Shown: positions 9,113 to 18,100, counted from the stretch's first letter. The stretch is DNA of 64,000 bases from Pseudomonadota bacterium (GCA_039033415.1 JBCCCR010000006.1:1-64000), one strand, 5' to 3'. Notes: generated from the letters alone by a model not told the origin. A program made the numbers and translations.

Positions 9113-10797
9113 GCCACCACCTTCCGATCAGCCTGCAGCGCAAGCTGTCCGTCTTTGATTTCAAAAACCTCACCACACGGGGCCAGCAGCGCTTTGCGGT
9201 GCGTGATCACCAGCACGGTCGCCTTTCCGCGAAGCTCGGTGATCGCGCTGATAATGTCCCGTTCGGTGGCATCGTCCAGCGCTGACGTGGCTTCGTCGAA
9301 AACCAAAAACTCGCGCTGATGAAAAAGCGCTCTGGCAATTGCCAACCGCTGTCGCTGGCCGCCCGAAAGCCGCTGGCCGCGATCCCCCAGCGGCTCGTCC
9401 AGACCGCGCGGCAGCTCCTCCAGCAAATCGCCCAGCGCCGCCTTGCCAAGCGCTTTCTCGACCGCCGCATCTACCGCTCGCCCGGACCGATCATCCAGCG
9501 TGATATTGGTTCGGAGCGAATCATGAAACAGGCACGGGTCCTGCGGGATGTAGGCGCAGCGTCGAGTCCAGGAGAGGTTGTCTTCGGTCAGCGGCGTGCC
9601 GTCGACTGTCATCACCCCCGCTGTCGGCGAAAGCAGCCCCAGCAGCAGGTCGCCCAGCGTACTTTTGCCGGACCCGGAAGGGCCGACGATGCCGCAGCAG
9701 CTGCCCGGCTCGATGCTCAGACTCACATCCCGAAGCGCCGCCACCTCGCTGCCGGGATAACAAAAACTCACGCGTTCGAGAATGAGCTCAGGCAGACGCC
9801 CAGTGGCGGGCGGCGGCGCGTTCAGATCGGCGGCGGGCAACCGCAGGTCAGTCGCCAGCCTGCCCAGCACGGGGCGATTGGCCCGCAGCAGATTCACCTG
9901 ATTTGCCACCGACGTTGCGGCAGGAATCAGCCGGATGCTGGCAACGCCGAAGGTTCCCAGCGTCGCCATCGCCGCAGCCAGAGATTCCGGACTTCGGCCA
10001 GCCCACAGCGCCGCCCCGAGCATCAGGGTGACCACCGCCAGCTCCAGCGCGCTGCGCGGAACCGTCTGCAGCGCGTTCTGAAGGGCCGTTGCTTCCGCCT
10101 GCTCCGCTGCGGCCTGCTCCAGCCTGCGACAGAAAAGACGCTGCGAACCTAAAACCCGCGCCTGCTTTAACGCCGCCAGGCTGTTGCCGACGGTTTGCAC
10201 CACCCGCTCATAGCGTCGAACGATGCGCTCAGCGTTTTGACGCATCGGCCGTCGGGTTACCAGGTTCACCAGCAGCACGGTAACGCCGATCAGCATGCCC
10301 ATCGCAACGGCAACCGGAGGGCTCAGAAAAACCAGAAAAAGGCCAAGCGCCAGCAGGACCAGGCCGTCTGCAATCAACCGAAGCAGCGCGTTGAGTACGT
10401 TCCCGCTGTAAAGCGCCACCTCGTAGAGCAGCGTGTTGGTCAACTCGGCCTCGCTGCGCTGCAGATGGAAAGCCCAGGGCTGAAGGAGATACTGTTTCAG
10501 CAGCCTGGACATCAGCAGGGCGCGATGATGATCACTGAAGCGCACAATGGTGCGCTGCAGATAGAAGCCGGCAACCGCCCGCAGCGCAAAAGCCAGAAGA
10601 ATGGCGATGCCCAACCAGATCGGCGTACCGCCTGTCGGCTGTTCGGAGGACGAGAACGCGCTGCCGACGAAGGGCGCAATGAGGCTCACACCCAGCAGAT
10701 CGAGCGCTGCCGCGGTCAGCATCACGCCCACCACCCAGGGAATCCGCCGCAGCTGGTCGCCCAGCACGGTAGCGAGGTCTCGCCAGAGCCCGGTCAT
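9109..10797 (-). CDS. ABC exporter (fused TMD-NBD), PglK/MsbA-like lipid-linked glycan flippase
   Basis: A 562-residue half-transporter: six membrane helices in residues 1-300, then an ATPase domain with Walker A GPSGSGKST (about 372-380), a Q-loop in YIPQDPCLFHDSLRTNI, signature LSGGQRQRLAIARAL and Walker B FLVFDEATSAL. Length and layout match PglK, the ABC flippase of lipid-linked oligosaccharides in Campylobacter, closely, including the LLGVSLIAPFV segment in helix 1. No Wzx flippase gene is visible in the operon, so this may flip the EPS repeat unit. MsbA-type exporters also export lasso peptides, so a link to the neighbouring lasso locus is possible but unproven. It has 4-nt overlaps on both sides. 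Confidence 0.85.
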   Translation of the reverse strand: MTGLWRDLATVLGDQLRRIPWVVGVMLTAAALDLLGVSLIAPFVGSAFSSSEQPTGGTPIWLGIAILLAFALRAVAGFYLQRTIVRFSDHHRALLMSRLLKQYLLQPWAFHLQRSEAELTNTLLYEVALYSGNVLNALLRLIADGLVLLALGLFLVFLSPPVAVAMGMLIGVTVLLVNLVTRRPMRQNAERIVRRYERVVQTVGNSLAALKQARVLGSQRLFCRRLEQAAAEQAEATALQNALQTVPRSALELAVVTLMLGAALWAGRSPESLAAAMATLGTFGVASIRLIPAATSVANQVNLLRANRPVLGRLATDLRLPAADLNAPPPATGRLPELILERVSFCYPGSEVAALRDVSLSIEPGSCCGIVGPSGSGKSTLGDLLLGLLSPTAGVMTVDGTPLTEDNLSWTRRCAYIPQDPCLFHDSLRTNITLDDRSGRAVDAAVEKALGKAALGDLLEELPRGLDEPLGDRGQRLSGGQRQRLAIARALFHQREFLVFDEATSALDDATERDIISAITELRGKATVLVITHRKALLAPCGEVFEIKDGQLALQADRKVVA

Positions 10798-11849
10798 TGG
10801 GTCATGGTCTCCGCCGTCAATGCGTCGACTTGCGCCCGAAACGCCGGCAGGCCAAATCGTTCCCTCACCGCTGCCGGATCAGCCGGCCGGTTGGTTCGTT
10901 CTCGCAAAGCCTTCAGGATTGAGCGTGCCATATCTTCCGAGGCGACAAATGTCCCGCCGGCGAGGCTCAGCGGGTCGGCGCTGCCGTCCTGACCCAAGCC
11001 CAGCACCGGGCAGCCGCAGGCCAGCGCCTCCAGATAAACGATGCCGAAACCCTCACCGGTGCTCGGCAGCACAAACAGCTCAGCATGACGATAGAGGAAG
11101 TGCAGTTCGGCCCGGGTAACCGCGTGAAGGAAAACCACGCGGTCCGCCACGCCGCAGCGGGCAGCCAAGGCTTCTAGCCTGCCGAGATCGGATCCGCTGC
11201 CGGCGATCACATAGTGCAGGTCGGGCTGATCCTGCAGAACCGAGGACAGCGCGCGGATGACCTGGTCATGCCCCTTGTATCGTTCCTGCGCGTCTAACCG
11301 CCCGACGCTCAGAAGGTAGCGGTCCGGCACCTCTCGCGGCGGCCGGCCCGTTGCCGGCTCAGCGAAACAGTCCTCGCCTACCGTGTTCGGCAGTATCCGC
11401 ACCCGATGTTCCGGCAGATTGGACCAGCTCAGAAAGCGCCGCCTCGTGTAACGGCTGACGGCGGTGACCAGGGAAACCCGAGCCAAACCCGGGCGCCGCC
11501 AGAGCGAAGCGGGCCGCTGCCACGCCTCGATACCATGAAGCTGAAGCCAGAGCGGCAGGCCATGGCGGCCTGCCAGCCAGGCGGCCAGCGGGAGCAAAGA
11601 AAGGTGGCCGCACAGCAGCAGGTCAGGAGGCTGCTCCGCCAGCGCCTGGCGCGCCATCGCAAGATAGCGCCACCGGCCCTTGGCGCTGCGCTGCCGCAGA
11701 CCGGAAGACTCATAGTCACCACCGCCGGTTGCGAGTACCTCAACGCGGTTGGCTGGCCCCAAAGCCAGACTGGTCAGCCAGTGGCGATTGAATTCCTGGA
11801 TACCGCCGCGGGCGTTGAACGCCTCGGTGACCAAAGCTAGAACCTGCAC
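10794..11849 (-). CDS. Glycosyltransferase family 4
   Basis: A 351-residue GT4. FNARGGIQEFNRHWLTSLAL is a characteristic acceptor-domain loop; YLLSVGRLDAQERYKGHDQV and VLPSTGEGFGIVYLEALACG form the donor site with a clear E-x7-E. The start is GTG 11849: AGGAG lies 5 nt upstream and the protein then begins at the first conserved strand (VQVLALVTEAF). It overlaps the asparagine synthetase gene by 13 nt. It probably adds a sugar early in EPS unit assembly; specificity unknown. Confidence 0.86.
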   Translation of the reverse strand: MQVLALVTEAFNARGGIQEFNRHWLTSLALGPANRVEVLATGGGDYESSGLRQRSAKGRWRYLAMARQALAEQPPDLLLCGHLSLLPLAAWLAGRHGLPLWLQLHGIEAWQRPASLWRRPGLARVSLVTAVSRYTRRRFLSWSNLPEHRVRILPNTVGEDCFAEPATGRPPREVPDRYLLSVGRLDAQERYKGHDQVIRALSSVLQDQPDLHYVIAGSGSDLGRLEALAARCGVADRVVFLHAVTRAELHFLYRHAELFVLPSTGEGFGIVYLEALACGCPVLGLGQDGSADPLSLAGGTFVASEDMARSILKALRERTNRPADPAAVRERFGLPAFRAQVDALTAETMTQ

Positions 11850-13567
11850 TGCAGCTCCTGCGCCCAATGGCGCGCCCAGCCCGCGCCTGGGTGGCCACGC
11901 CATTGGTCCAGCGGCGTGGTGAAGCCCGTCTTGGGTCGCTCAAAGAGCGTTTCCGGCAGGAGGTCCGCCGCGGTCCGCAAGAGATCAGTTTTATTGAAGC
12001 GCACTCCCCCCGCCAGCTGCTGTAGCGACGTATCAACATACGGCACCCGGATCTCAAGCGAGTGACTCATCCCCGCCCAGTCCGCATCACGCAGCAGCTG
12101 ATTCTTGAGGTAAAAACCCTGCTCTAACGCGCTGACTGCGGCCGCTGGATTGCTCTCTCGCCGGGCCCGCTGGTCCATGCGGCCCACCAGGTTGAGGCGC
12201 CTCAGCCCCTCGCGCGCCGCCGAGCGCCCCATCAGCCCGGGAAGCTCCCAGGGCATAAACAGACCGCGCTTCAACAAATAAGCCCCGCCCAGACTCTCGC
12301 CATACTCGAGCATGCCGGCGGCCTTAGGCGACAGCCCCAATACCGAACAGATTGGCCCCAGCGCCGTTCGAAGCAGGCGGCCCAGGCCCGGCACCCAGCT
12401 CGCCCAGGATGCCTGCCGGTGCCATCGAGGAACATCCGAAAACGACGGATAGCCCGCGAACAGCTCATCGGCGCCCAGGCCGGATAGCGCTGTCTTCCAG
12501 CCGGCTTTTGCCGCCGCGCCCGCCACAATCCAGGTGTTGAGGCCGTCGATACTCGGTTGATCCATGGCCGACAGCACCTTCGGCAGGTCTCGCTCAAACT
12601 GTTCCCGAGCGTAGTAAGACACCTGGTGGCGCACGCCCAGGCGGCCGGCGATCTGGCGCGCCAGCGTCACCTCGTCACGGTCACTGTTGCGGTATTCGGC
12701 AAAGCCGACAGTCAGCGCCTCAAGCTTCGGATTCTGCCGACTCGCCAAGGCCGCCAAGACGGCACTGTCGATGCCCGCCGACAGAAAAACGCCGACGGGA
12801 ACGTCGGCCACGAGGTGTGCCTTGATCGAGTCCTCGACTGCCGCTTTGAGATCTGCCGGTCGATTCCCGTTCGCGTTCGAAGGCTCGCTGAGGAAGGAAA
12901 CCGGCGCTGCTGGCCCGGTAGGACCGCAGCGTTGGTAGTGACCCGCCGGCAGCGGGCGAATGGCACGATACAGCGTAAAGGGTTCAGGGATGCTGCCGGT
13001 CAACAGAAAGCCGGCCTGGCCGGCCGGGTCCAGTTCGCGGGAAACCGCTCGGCTGGTCAGCAGCGCTTTCACCTGACTGGCGAAACGCAGCTGCCAGCCG
13101 TCGTCCGCAACGTAAAGGGGCTTGATGCCAAAGTGATCCCTAGCGAGCAGCAGCTCACGCGTCTGCTGGTCCCAGAACGCCAGTGCAAACATGCCGCGCA
13201 GTCTGCGCAGCGCATCACTCCCGTGCCTGCGTAACAGCTTCAGCAAGACCTCCGAATCGCTGCTGGACCGAAACCGCTCGCCGTCCGCCGTCAGCTCCTC
13301 CCGCAGCTCCTCATAGTTAAAGATTTCGCCGTTGAAGCACAGGACGAAGCGGCCGCAGCCGCTGACCATGGGCTGCCTACCCGCCTCGCTCAGATCGATG
13401 ATGCTGAGACGCCGATGGCCCAGCACCAGCCGGTGGTCTGCCGACTCCCAAAGCCCACAATCGTCAGGGCCCCGACGGGTCATCGCGTCGCGCGTCGTCG
13501 CCGCTTCCACCGGATCCACATCCGGCGCGCTGCGGTGGTACGCGTAGATGCCGTTAACGGCGCACAT
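11837..13567 (-). CDS. asnB: Asparagine synthetase (glutamine-hydrolysing), EPS-linked
   Basis: A 576-residue two-domain amidotransferase. Cys2 directly after the initiator (MCAVNGIYAYH) is the glutaminase nucleophile, and FNGEIFNYEELREEL is part of the Ntn domain. FLSAGIDSAVLAAL (about 261-274) is the PP-loop that activates Asp with ATP, with Ala replacing the first Gly of SGGxDS. The start at ATG 13567 is fixed by the need for Cys2. Such genes are common in EPS and O-antigen clusters, where they may amidate a sugar carboxylate, but making free asparagine is equally possible. It retains glutaminase residues, unlike the lasso cyclase at 19174. It overlaps the MarR gene by 14 nt. Confidence 0.9.
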   Translation of the reverse strand: MCAVNGIYAYHRSAPDVDPVEAATTRDAMTRRGPDDCGLWESADHRLVLGHRRLSIIDLSEAGRQPMVSGCGRFVLCFNGEIFNYEELREELTADGERFRSSSDSEVLLKLLRRHGSDALRRLRGMFALAFWDQQTRELLLARDHFGIKPLYVADDGWQLRFASQVKALLTSRAVSRELDPAGQAGFLLTGSIPEPFTLYRAIRPLPAGHYQRCGPTGPAAPVSFLSEPSNANGNRPADLKAAVEDSIKAHLVADVPVGVFLSAGIDSAVLAALASRQNPKLEALTVGFAEYRNSDRDEVTLARQIAGRLGVRHQVSYYAREQFERDLPKVLSAMDQPSIDGLNTWIVAGAAAKAGWKTALSGLGADELFAGYPSFSDVPRWHRQASWASWVPGLGRLLRTALGPICSVLGLSPKAAGMLEYGESLGGAYLLKRGLFMPWELPGLMGRSAAREGLRRLNLVGRMDQRARRESNPAAAVSALEQGFYLKNQLLRDADWAGMSHSLEIRVPYVDTSLQQLAGGVRFNKTDLLRTAADLLPETLFERPKTGFTTPLDQWRGHPGAGWARHWAQELQCRF

Positions 13568-13904
13568 GGCCTTCCTCGGACGTGCGGTCAACGTCATGCC
13601 GCAGCTCAGCCTTGAGACGCTCAATCTCCCGACGAAGCGACTCCAGTTCGTGGGTCTTATGCTCCAGAAAGGCCGCCGCCGCCAGCCGCCGTGCCTGGCG
13701 CCCCTGGGCGGTGACGCGGTAGCGTCGAGGTTTGCCCAGTCCAACATCCGTCTCCGGGACGATCATGCCGGTATCCACGAGGGCTTTCAGGCAATAGTTG
13801 ACCTTACCCAGGCTGATCTCCAGCCGTCGGGCGAGCACACGCTGACTGCAGCTGGGCTGATGCTCCAGCAGCTTGAGCAGACGGTAATGGATTTCTTGAT
13901 GCAT
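13554..13904 (-). CDS. MarR-type EPS-associated transcriptional regulator
   Basis: A 116-residue protein with an N-terminal winged helix (HYRLLKLLEHQPSCSQRVLA, then EISLGKVNYCLKALVDTGMI) and a C-terminal coiled coil (about 75-105). This matches the family of short MarR-like regulators found at the head of EPS operons. I chose ATG 13904 because family members start at this point; an in-frame ATG at 13925 would add seven residues. Neither has a clear Shine-Dalgarno sequence. It is the first gene after the ops element, so it is probably co-transcribed with the EPS operon and may regulate it. DNA target unknown. Confidence 0.8.
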   Translation of the reverse strand: MHQEIHYRLLKLLEHQPSCSQRVLARRLEISLGKVNYCLKALVDTGMIVPETDVGLGKPRRYRVTAQGRQARRLAAAAFLEHKTHELESLRREIERLKAELRHDVDRTSEEGHVRR

Positions 13905-13930
13905 CGATCGAATCAACGCGTGCATGGAGG

Positions 13931-13942
13931 CACGCTACCGCC
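13931..13942 (-). promoter_or_regulatory. ops (operon polarity suppressor) element, RfaH recruitment site
   Basis: On the minus strand this reads GGCGGTAGCGTG, identical to the Escherichia coli ops consensus, preceded by CAGG as in the JUMPstart sequence. It lies in the non-coding gap between the RfaH-like gene (ends 13990) and the first EPS gene, in the transcribed orientation. In known systems RNA polymerase pauses at ops, RfaH binds the exposed non-template strand, and stays with polymerase to suppress Rho termination and aid translation. Function here is inferred from the exact match, position and the adjacent rfaH-like gene. Confidence 0.88.
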
Positions 13943-13989
13943 CTGCAGTGTGCTGTCGCGCACCGCACGGCAAAGGCAGCTGCCGAACT

Positions 13990-14499
13990 TCAGCGAGCTG
14001 CGCGAAGGCTGTCAAGCGGCAGGGAAACCCGCCGCGACTGGCCCAATAATTCCACCAGGAGCCAGGCTCGGGCGTTGCCGTCCGCCGCCTGAAAAATGCC
14101 TCGGAGCCCGGCCATCGGGCCACCAAATACTTCAACCGGATCACCGGCGCTCAGCGCTGGCTGGTCCAGCCTGACCAGCCCGGTGTCGGGACAGGTGGCC
14201 GCCTGCAGCCCCGAAATCACCCAGCCAGGGACCTGAGCAGGCTCCGTGCCGAAGCGCACCAGCCGCGAAACACCAAAGGTTGAATCGATCGGCGCCAGCA
14301 CCTGCTCCTGGGTGACGGCCACAAACAGATAGCGGGCAAAAAGCGGCTGCGCCGCCCGGCGAACCCGCCGACGCCGCAGCGGGTTTCGAGCCATGGGCAG
14401 GTAGGTCTGGTATCCCTGACGGTCCAGCTGCTCCCTGGCGCGCTCCTCGCCAGCGACCTTACTCTGAACCAAAAACCAAGTGTCTTTATTTAAAATCAT
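13990..14499 (-). CDS. rfaH: RfaH-like transcription antiterminator (NusG family)
   Basis: A 169-residue NusG-family protein. The N-terminal NGN domain starts at TWFLVQSKVAGEERAREQL and continues GYQTYLPMARNPLRRRR and PLFARYLFVAV. The C-terminal KOW region is GDPVEVFGGPMAGLRGIFQAA. The L-x-x-Q-G-Y-x-x-Y-L-P pattern and basic linker match specialised NusG paralogues (RfaH/LoaP type) rather than general NusG. The start is set at ATG 14499 (MILNKDTWF), matching family length; an in-frame ATG at 14532 would add 11 residues. It lies 48 nt upstream of an exact ops site and so probably drives read-through of the 14-kb EPS operon. Confidence 0.85.
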   Translation of the reverse strand: MILNKDTWFLVQSKVAGEERAREQLDRQGYQTYLPMARNPLRRRRVRRAAQPLFARYLFVAVTQEQVLAPIDSTFGVSRLVRFGTEPAQVPGWVISGLQAATCPDTGLVRLDQPALSAGDPVEVFGGPMAGLRGIFQAADGNARAWLLVELLGQSRRVSLPLDSLRAAR

Positions 14500-14535
14500 A
14501 GGCTTGGGGCATAATCCTAAAGTAGAAAACACCGT

Positions 14536-14552
14536 TGTTCAACGCTTGAACA
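14536..14552. promoter_or_regulatory. Perfect inverted repeat upstream of rfaH-like gene, possible operator
   Basis: TGTTCAA-CGC-TTGAACA is a perfect 7-bp inverted repeat with a 3-bp spacer, about 37 bp ahead of the ATG at 14499. The position and symmetry fit a dimeric repressor or activator site in the rfaH promoter region. The cognate regulator is not known; the EPS MarR protein is an obvious candidate. No convincing -35/-10 pair was identified nearby. Confidence 0.45.
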
Positions 14553-14713
14553 CATCCATCGGCATTCAACGAAGATTTCTTCAGTCACAGCGCTGACGAA
14601 AGCGCCGGGCGGAAAGAAAAGCGCCCCACCCTTAGCCCATTCTTATCGGCCAGATGGTCTCGGGTTTTTAGCGCTGGTGGGACCCGATGCGCAGGGCACC
14701 GCAGGATTAAGGG

Positions 14714-15724
14714 TCAGTCAGAGAATTGATCTTTGTGTTTCAGGCGATGCTGCAGCCACTGCCAGGCGGTCTCGATCAGCGGCTCGATCTCCAGGTATTC
14801 CGGTTCCCAGCGCAGCCGATTGTGAGCGCGGGTCGCGTCAGCGACCAGTTTGGGCGGATCACCGGGTCGCGCTGCGCCGTCGACCACGGGGATATCCTTG
14901 CCCGTCACCCGGCGCGCCGCATCGATCACCTGCCGCACGGAATAACCGCGACCCATCCCAAGGTTATAGGTTTGGGTGCCGCCACCGCCGTCAAGGGTTT
15001 CCAGCGCCAGGACATGCGCTTTTGCCAGATCGTTCACGTGGACGTAGTCCCGAATGCACGTGCCGTCCTCGGTATCGTAGTCCTGCCCGAACACCGTAAC
15101 GTTCTCCTTAAGCCCGGCAGCCACCTCGAGGAGCAGCGGAATGAGGTGGGTCTCCGGCTCGTGCAGCTCCCCGATGTCACCCTGCGGGTCCGCGCCGGCT
15201 GCGTTGAAATAGCGCAGCGAGGCCGACTTGAGGCCATAAGCCGAACCGTAGTCGCGCAGCGCCTGTTCGATGACCAGCTTGGTTCGGCCGTAGGGGTTAA
15301 TCGGGAACTGCGGGTGCGCCTCGGGAATGGGGATCAGGCGGGGTTCACCATAGGTGGCGCAGGTGCTGGAGAACACCATCTTGTCGACCTTGTGACGCCG
15401 CATGCTGTCGAGCAGGTTCAGCGTGCCAACCACGTTGTTCCGGTAATAGCGCTGCGGGTCTCTCACCGATTCGCCGACATAGGCCAACGCTGCGAAGTGG
15501 ATCACCGCAATCGGCTGATACTCGACCATCACCCGGTCGATCACCTCCGGCATCAGCAGGTCGCCCTTGATCAAGGGACCCCATTTCACGGCCCACCGAT
15601 GGCCGGTCGACAGATTATCGAGGACCACCGGGCGATACCGCGCTCGCTTGAGGACCTTGCAGGTGTGGGACCCGATGTAGCCGGCGCCGCCGGTCACCAG
15701 AACTGTGGGTTTGCCGTCACTCAT
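14714..15724 (-). CDS. galE: UDP-glucose 4-epimerase
   Basis: A 336-residue extended short-chain dehydrogenase. GGAGYIGSH (about 12-20) binds [12 protein letters not shown] supplies the catalytic Ser/Thr, and [13 protein letters not shown] contains the YxxxK pair. [16 protein letters not shown] and [14 protein letters not shown] are classic GalE segments. It interconverts UDP-glucose and UDP-galactose in the cytoplasm, supplying galactose for EPS. ATG 15724 is used because the conserved N-terminus ([13 protein letters not shown]) begins there; it overlaps the decarboxylase stop by 8 nt. It is last in the ugd-uxs-galE run. Confidence 0.93.
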   Translation of the reverse strand: MSDGKPTVLVTGGAGYIGSHTCKVLKRARYRPVVLDNLSTGHRWAVKWGPLIKGDLLMPEVIDRVMVEYQPIAVIHFAALAYVGESVRDPQRYYRNNVVGTLNLLDSMRRHKVDKMVFSSTCATYGEPRLIPIPEAHPQFPINPYGRTKLVIEQALRDYGSAYGLKSASLRYFNAAGADPQGDIGELHEPETHLIPLLLEVAAGLKENVTVFGQDYDTEDGTCIRDYVHVNDLAKAHVLALETLDGGGGTQTYNLGMGRGYSVRQVIDAARRVTGKDIPVVDGAARPGDPPKLVADATRAHNRLRWEPEYLEIEPLIETAWQWLQHRLKHKDQFSD

Positions 15725-16697
15725 CGCCATTGCCCAGCAGCCGATCGAAATACTCGATGGTTCGGCCCAGGCCCTGCCGGAGCTCCACCTTCGGCCGCCA
15801 GTCAAGCGCCTGCTCGGCCAGCTCGATCCTGGGCTGACGCTGGGTCGGATCGTCCTGCGGCAGCGGACGGTATTCGATGGGGCTACTGCTGCCCGTCAGC
15901 TCAATCACCAGCTCCGCCAGCTCCCGGACGGTGAACTCACCCGGATTGCCGATATTGACCGGCCCGACAAAGTCTTCGGCCGAGCGCATGAGCCGCAGCA
16001 GCCCGTCGATCAGATCGTCCACATAACAGAACGATCGGGTTTGGCTGCCATCGCCAAACAACGTCAACGGCTCGCCGCGCAGCGCCTGGACCACAAAATT
16101 CGACACGACCCGACCGTCTGATGGGTGCATGCGTGGCCCATACGTGTTGAAAATCCGAGCGACCTTAATCGGCAGCGCGTGCTGCCGGTGATAGTCAAAA
16201 AACAGCGTCTCAGCACACCGTTTTCCCTCGTCGTAACACGACCGAGGCCCGATCGGATTCACCCGGCCCCAATAGGATTCGGGCTGCGGGTGCAGTTCGG
16301 GATCCCCGTAGACCTCGCTGGTGGATGCCTGGAGGATACGGCAGCCCAGTCGCTTGGCCAGACCCAGCATATTGATGGCGCCGTGGACGCTGGTCTTGGT
16401 GGTCTGCACCGGGTCACTCTGATAGTGCACGGGCGACGCTGGACAGGCGAGATTATAGATCTCGTCCACCTCAACGTAGAGCGGAAAGGTTACGTCGTGA
16501 CGCAGCAGCTCAAAACTCGAATGATCGAGCAGATGGCGAATGTTGTCTTTTGTGCCGGTAAAAAAGTTGTCCAGGCAGATCACGTCCGCCCCGGCCTCCA
16601 GCAGCTTCTCGCAGAGATGTGAACCGAGAAAACCGGCGCCGCCCGTAACCAGCACCCGCCTCCGGGTGTGATAGCGGCGGCCTTCCGGACTGGTCAC
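15717..16697 (-). CDS. UDP-glucuronate decarboxylase (UDP-xylose synthase)
   Basis: A 326-residue SDR enzyme. GGAGFLGSH (about 19-27) binds NAD; the SCYDEGKR segment (about residue 150) holds the YxxxK pair. [50 protein letters not shown] and [15 protein letters not shown] are hallmark segments of the UXS family. It converts UDP-glucuronate, made by the preceding ugd product, to UDP-xylose, a likely EPS precursor. It overlaps ugd by 4 nt. UXS and related UDP-GlcA enzymes such as epimerases are hard to separate by eye, but these motifs fit UXS best. Confidence 0.9.
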   Translation of the reverse strand: MTSPEGRRYHTRRRVLVTGGAGFLGSHLCEKLLEAGADVICLDNFFTGTKDNIRHLLDHSSFELLRHDVTFPLYVEVDEIYNLACPASPVHYQSDPVQTTKTSVHGAINMLGLAKRLGCRILQASTSEVYGDPELHPQPESYWGRVNPIGPRSCYDEGKRCAETLFFDYHRQHALPIKVARIFNTYGPRMHPSDGRVVSNFVVQALRGEPLTLFGDGSQTRSFCYVDDLIDGLLRLMRSAEDFVGPVNIGNPGEFTVRELAELVIELTGSSSPIEYRPLPQDDPTQRQPRIELAEQALDWRPKVELRQGLGRTIEYFDRLLGNGDE

Positions 16698-18043
16698 GCC
16701 GGCGCTCCTGGAACGGCAACGCTCGCGCCTCGGCCAATCGCGTAGTAGGCAAAACCCTTGCTGGCGGCGTGATCCGGATCATAGAGATTGCGTCCGTCAA
16801 AGATCACCGGCGCCCGCAGCAGGCCCGCCAGCCGCTCAAAATCTGGCGACCAGAAGCTGCGCCACTCGGTCACGATCACCAGTGCATCCGCACCGTCGGC
16901 AGCCTCATAAGCGTCATCGCAGAGCACCAGCGACGGGTGATCACCGTAAATCCGCTGGGCCTCTTCACCCGCCTCCGGATCGTAGGCACGAACCGTGGCA
17001 CCAGCGGCCCACAACCCTTCCATCAGTGTGCGGCTTGGCGCCTCGCGCATGTCGTCCGTATTCGGCTTGAACGCGAGCCCCCAGAACGCAAAGGTTTTGC
17101 CCTCGAGACTGCCGAAATGTGCCCCGATCTTGCCCAGCAGCACCGACTTCTGATCCGCATTGACCGCCTCAACCGAGTTGAGAATGCGTGCCTCGTAGCC
17201 CACTTCCGCCGCGGTCCTCGACAGCGCCTGCACGTCTTTCGGAAAACAGGACCCGCCATATCCGCAGCCCGGATAGATGAACGAAAAGCCGATCCGGGGA
17301 TCGGACCCGATGCCCCGGCGAACCTGCTCGACGTCAGCGCCGACGCGCTCAGCAAGATTTGCGATCTCGTTCATAAAAGAGATTTTGGTTGCCAGCATCG
17401 CGTTGGCGGCATATTTGGTCAGCTCCGCCGAACGAATATCCATGGTGATGATCTTGTCATGGTTGCGATTGAACGGCGCATAAAGGTGTTTCATGCGGGT
17501 CAGCGCGTGCTCGTCGTCGCCTCCGAGCACAATTCGATCAGGCTTCTGGCAGTCTTCGATCGCCGCCCCTTCTTTCAGAAATTCGGGATTCGAAATCACC
17601 CAGTAGTCGATCTCAGCACCGCGCGCCTGCAGCTCAGCGCCCATGGCCTGGCTGACCTGGTCGGCGGTCCCCACAGGCACCGTCGATTTGTCGACGACAA
17701 TCTTTGGCTGATCCATGTGCTCGCCGATCGTCCGCGCGACCGACAGGACGTACTGCAAATCGGCGCTACCGTCTTCATCTGGCGGCGTTCCCACCGCAAT
17801 AAACTGAAACTCGCCGTGGCGAACCGCGCTGGCGGCATCGCTGGTAAACGCCAAACGACCGGCCTTTGCATTGCTGGACACCAGGTGCTCCAGCCCCGGC
17901 TCGTAGATAGGTAGCTCGCCGCGGTTGAGGCCCGCAATTTTTTCTTCGTCCACATCCACGCAGACCACGTGGTTGCCCGCTTCTGCGAGACAGGCTCCCG
18001 TGACCAGACCCACGTACCCGGATCCAAATATCGTGACTTTCAA
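16694..18043 (-). CDS. ugd: UDP-glucose 6-dehydrogenase
   Basis: A 449-residue enzyme oxidising UDP-glucose to UDP-glucuronate with two [13 protein letters not shown] (7-16) is the dinucleotide loop, KSTVPVGT a central motif, [11 protein letters not shown] the substrate segment, and [14 protein letters not shown] (about 258-271) holds the catalytic Cys near residue 266. The start is TTG 18043: AGGA lies about 8 nt upstream and the protein starts at the conserved [11 protein letters not shown]. It heads the ugd-uxs-galE run and is divergent from the lasso locus, with only 57 bp between start codons. Confidence 0.93.
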   Translation of the reverse strand: MKVTIFGSGYVGLVTGACLAEAGNHVVCVDVDEEKIAGLNRGELPIYEPGLEHLVSSNAKAGRLAFTSDAASAVRHGEFQFIAVGTPPDEDGSADLQYVLSVARTIGEHMDQPKIVVDKSTVPVGTADQVSQAMGAELQARGAEIDYWVISNPEFLKEGAAIEDCQKPDRIVLGGDDEHALTRMKHLYAPFNRNHDKIITMDIRSAELTKYAANAMLATKISFMNEIANLAERVGADVEQVRRGIGSDPRIGFSFIYPGCGYGGSCFPKDVQALSRTAAEVGYEARILNSVEAVNADQKSVLLGKIGAHFGSLEGKTFAFWGLAFKPNTDDMREAPSRTLMEGLWAAGATVRAYDPEAGEEAQRIYGDHPSLVLCDDAYEAADGADALVIVTEWRSFWSPDFERLAGLLRAPVIFDGRNLYDPDHAASKGFAYYAIGRGASVAVPGAPA

Positions 18044-18100
18044 AGCTGAGTTCCTGGTAGATAATGCCCAGGCGTCAATGGTAGAGGTTAGTAAGACGGA
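18044..18100. promoter_or_regulatory. Short divergent promoter region, ugd / lasso locus
   Basis: These 57 bp separate the TTG start of ugd (leftward) from the GTG start of the first lasso-locus gene (rightward). It contains TAGATAATG at 18058-18066, a possible rightward -10, but no good -35 at the right distance, and AGGA of the ugd ribosome site. Promoters for both directions must lie here or reach into the coding ends, so the two operons may be regulated together. Assignment is tentative. Confidence 0.35.

Noticed and set aside
9319-10152. Long plus-strand frame opposite the ABC exporter
   Set aside because: Antisense shadow; Gln/Arg/Pro-rich with no family resemblance, and the exporter motifs on the other strand are complete.
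11837-13567. EPS asparagine synthetase as a second lasso cyclase
   Set aside because: It keeps Cys2 for glutamine hydrolysis and has no adjacent B2, B1 or precursor; it is a normal AsnB type.
16769-17914. Long plus-strand frame opposite ugd
   Set aside because: Antisense shadow of a highly GC-biased gene; no recognisable domain and arginine/histidine-rich composition.
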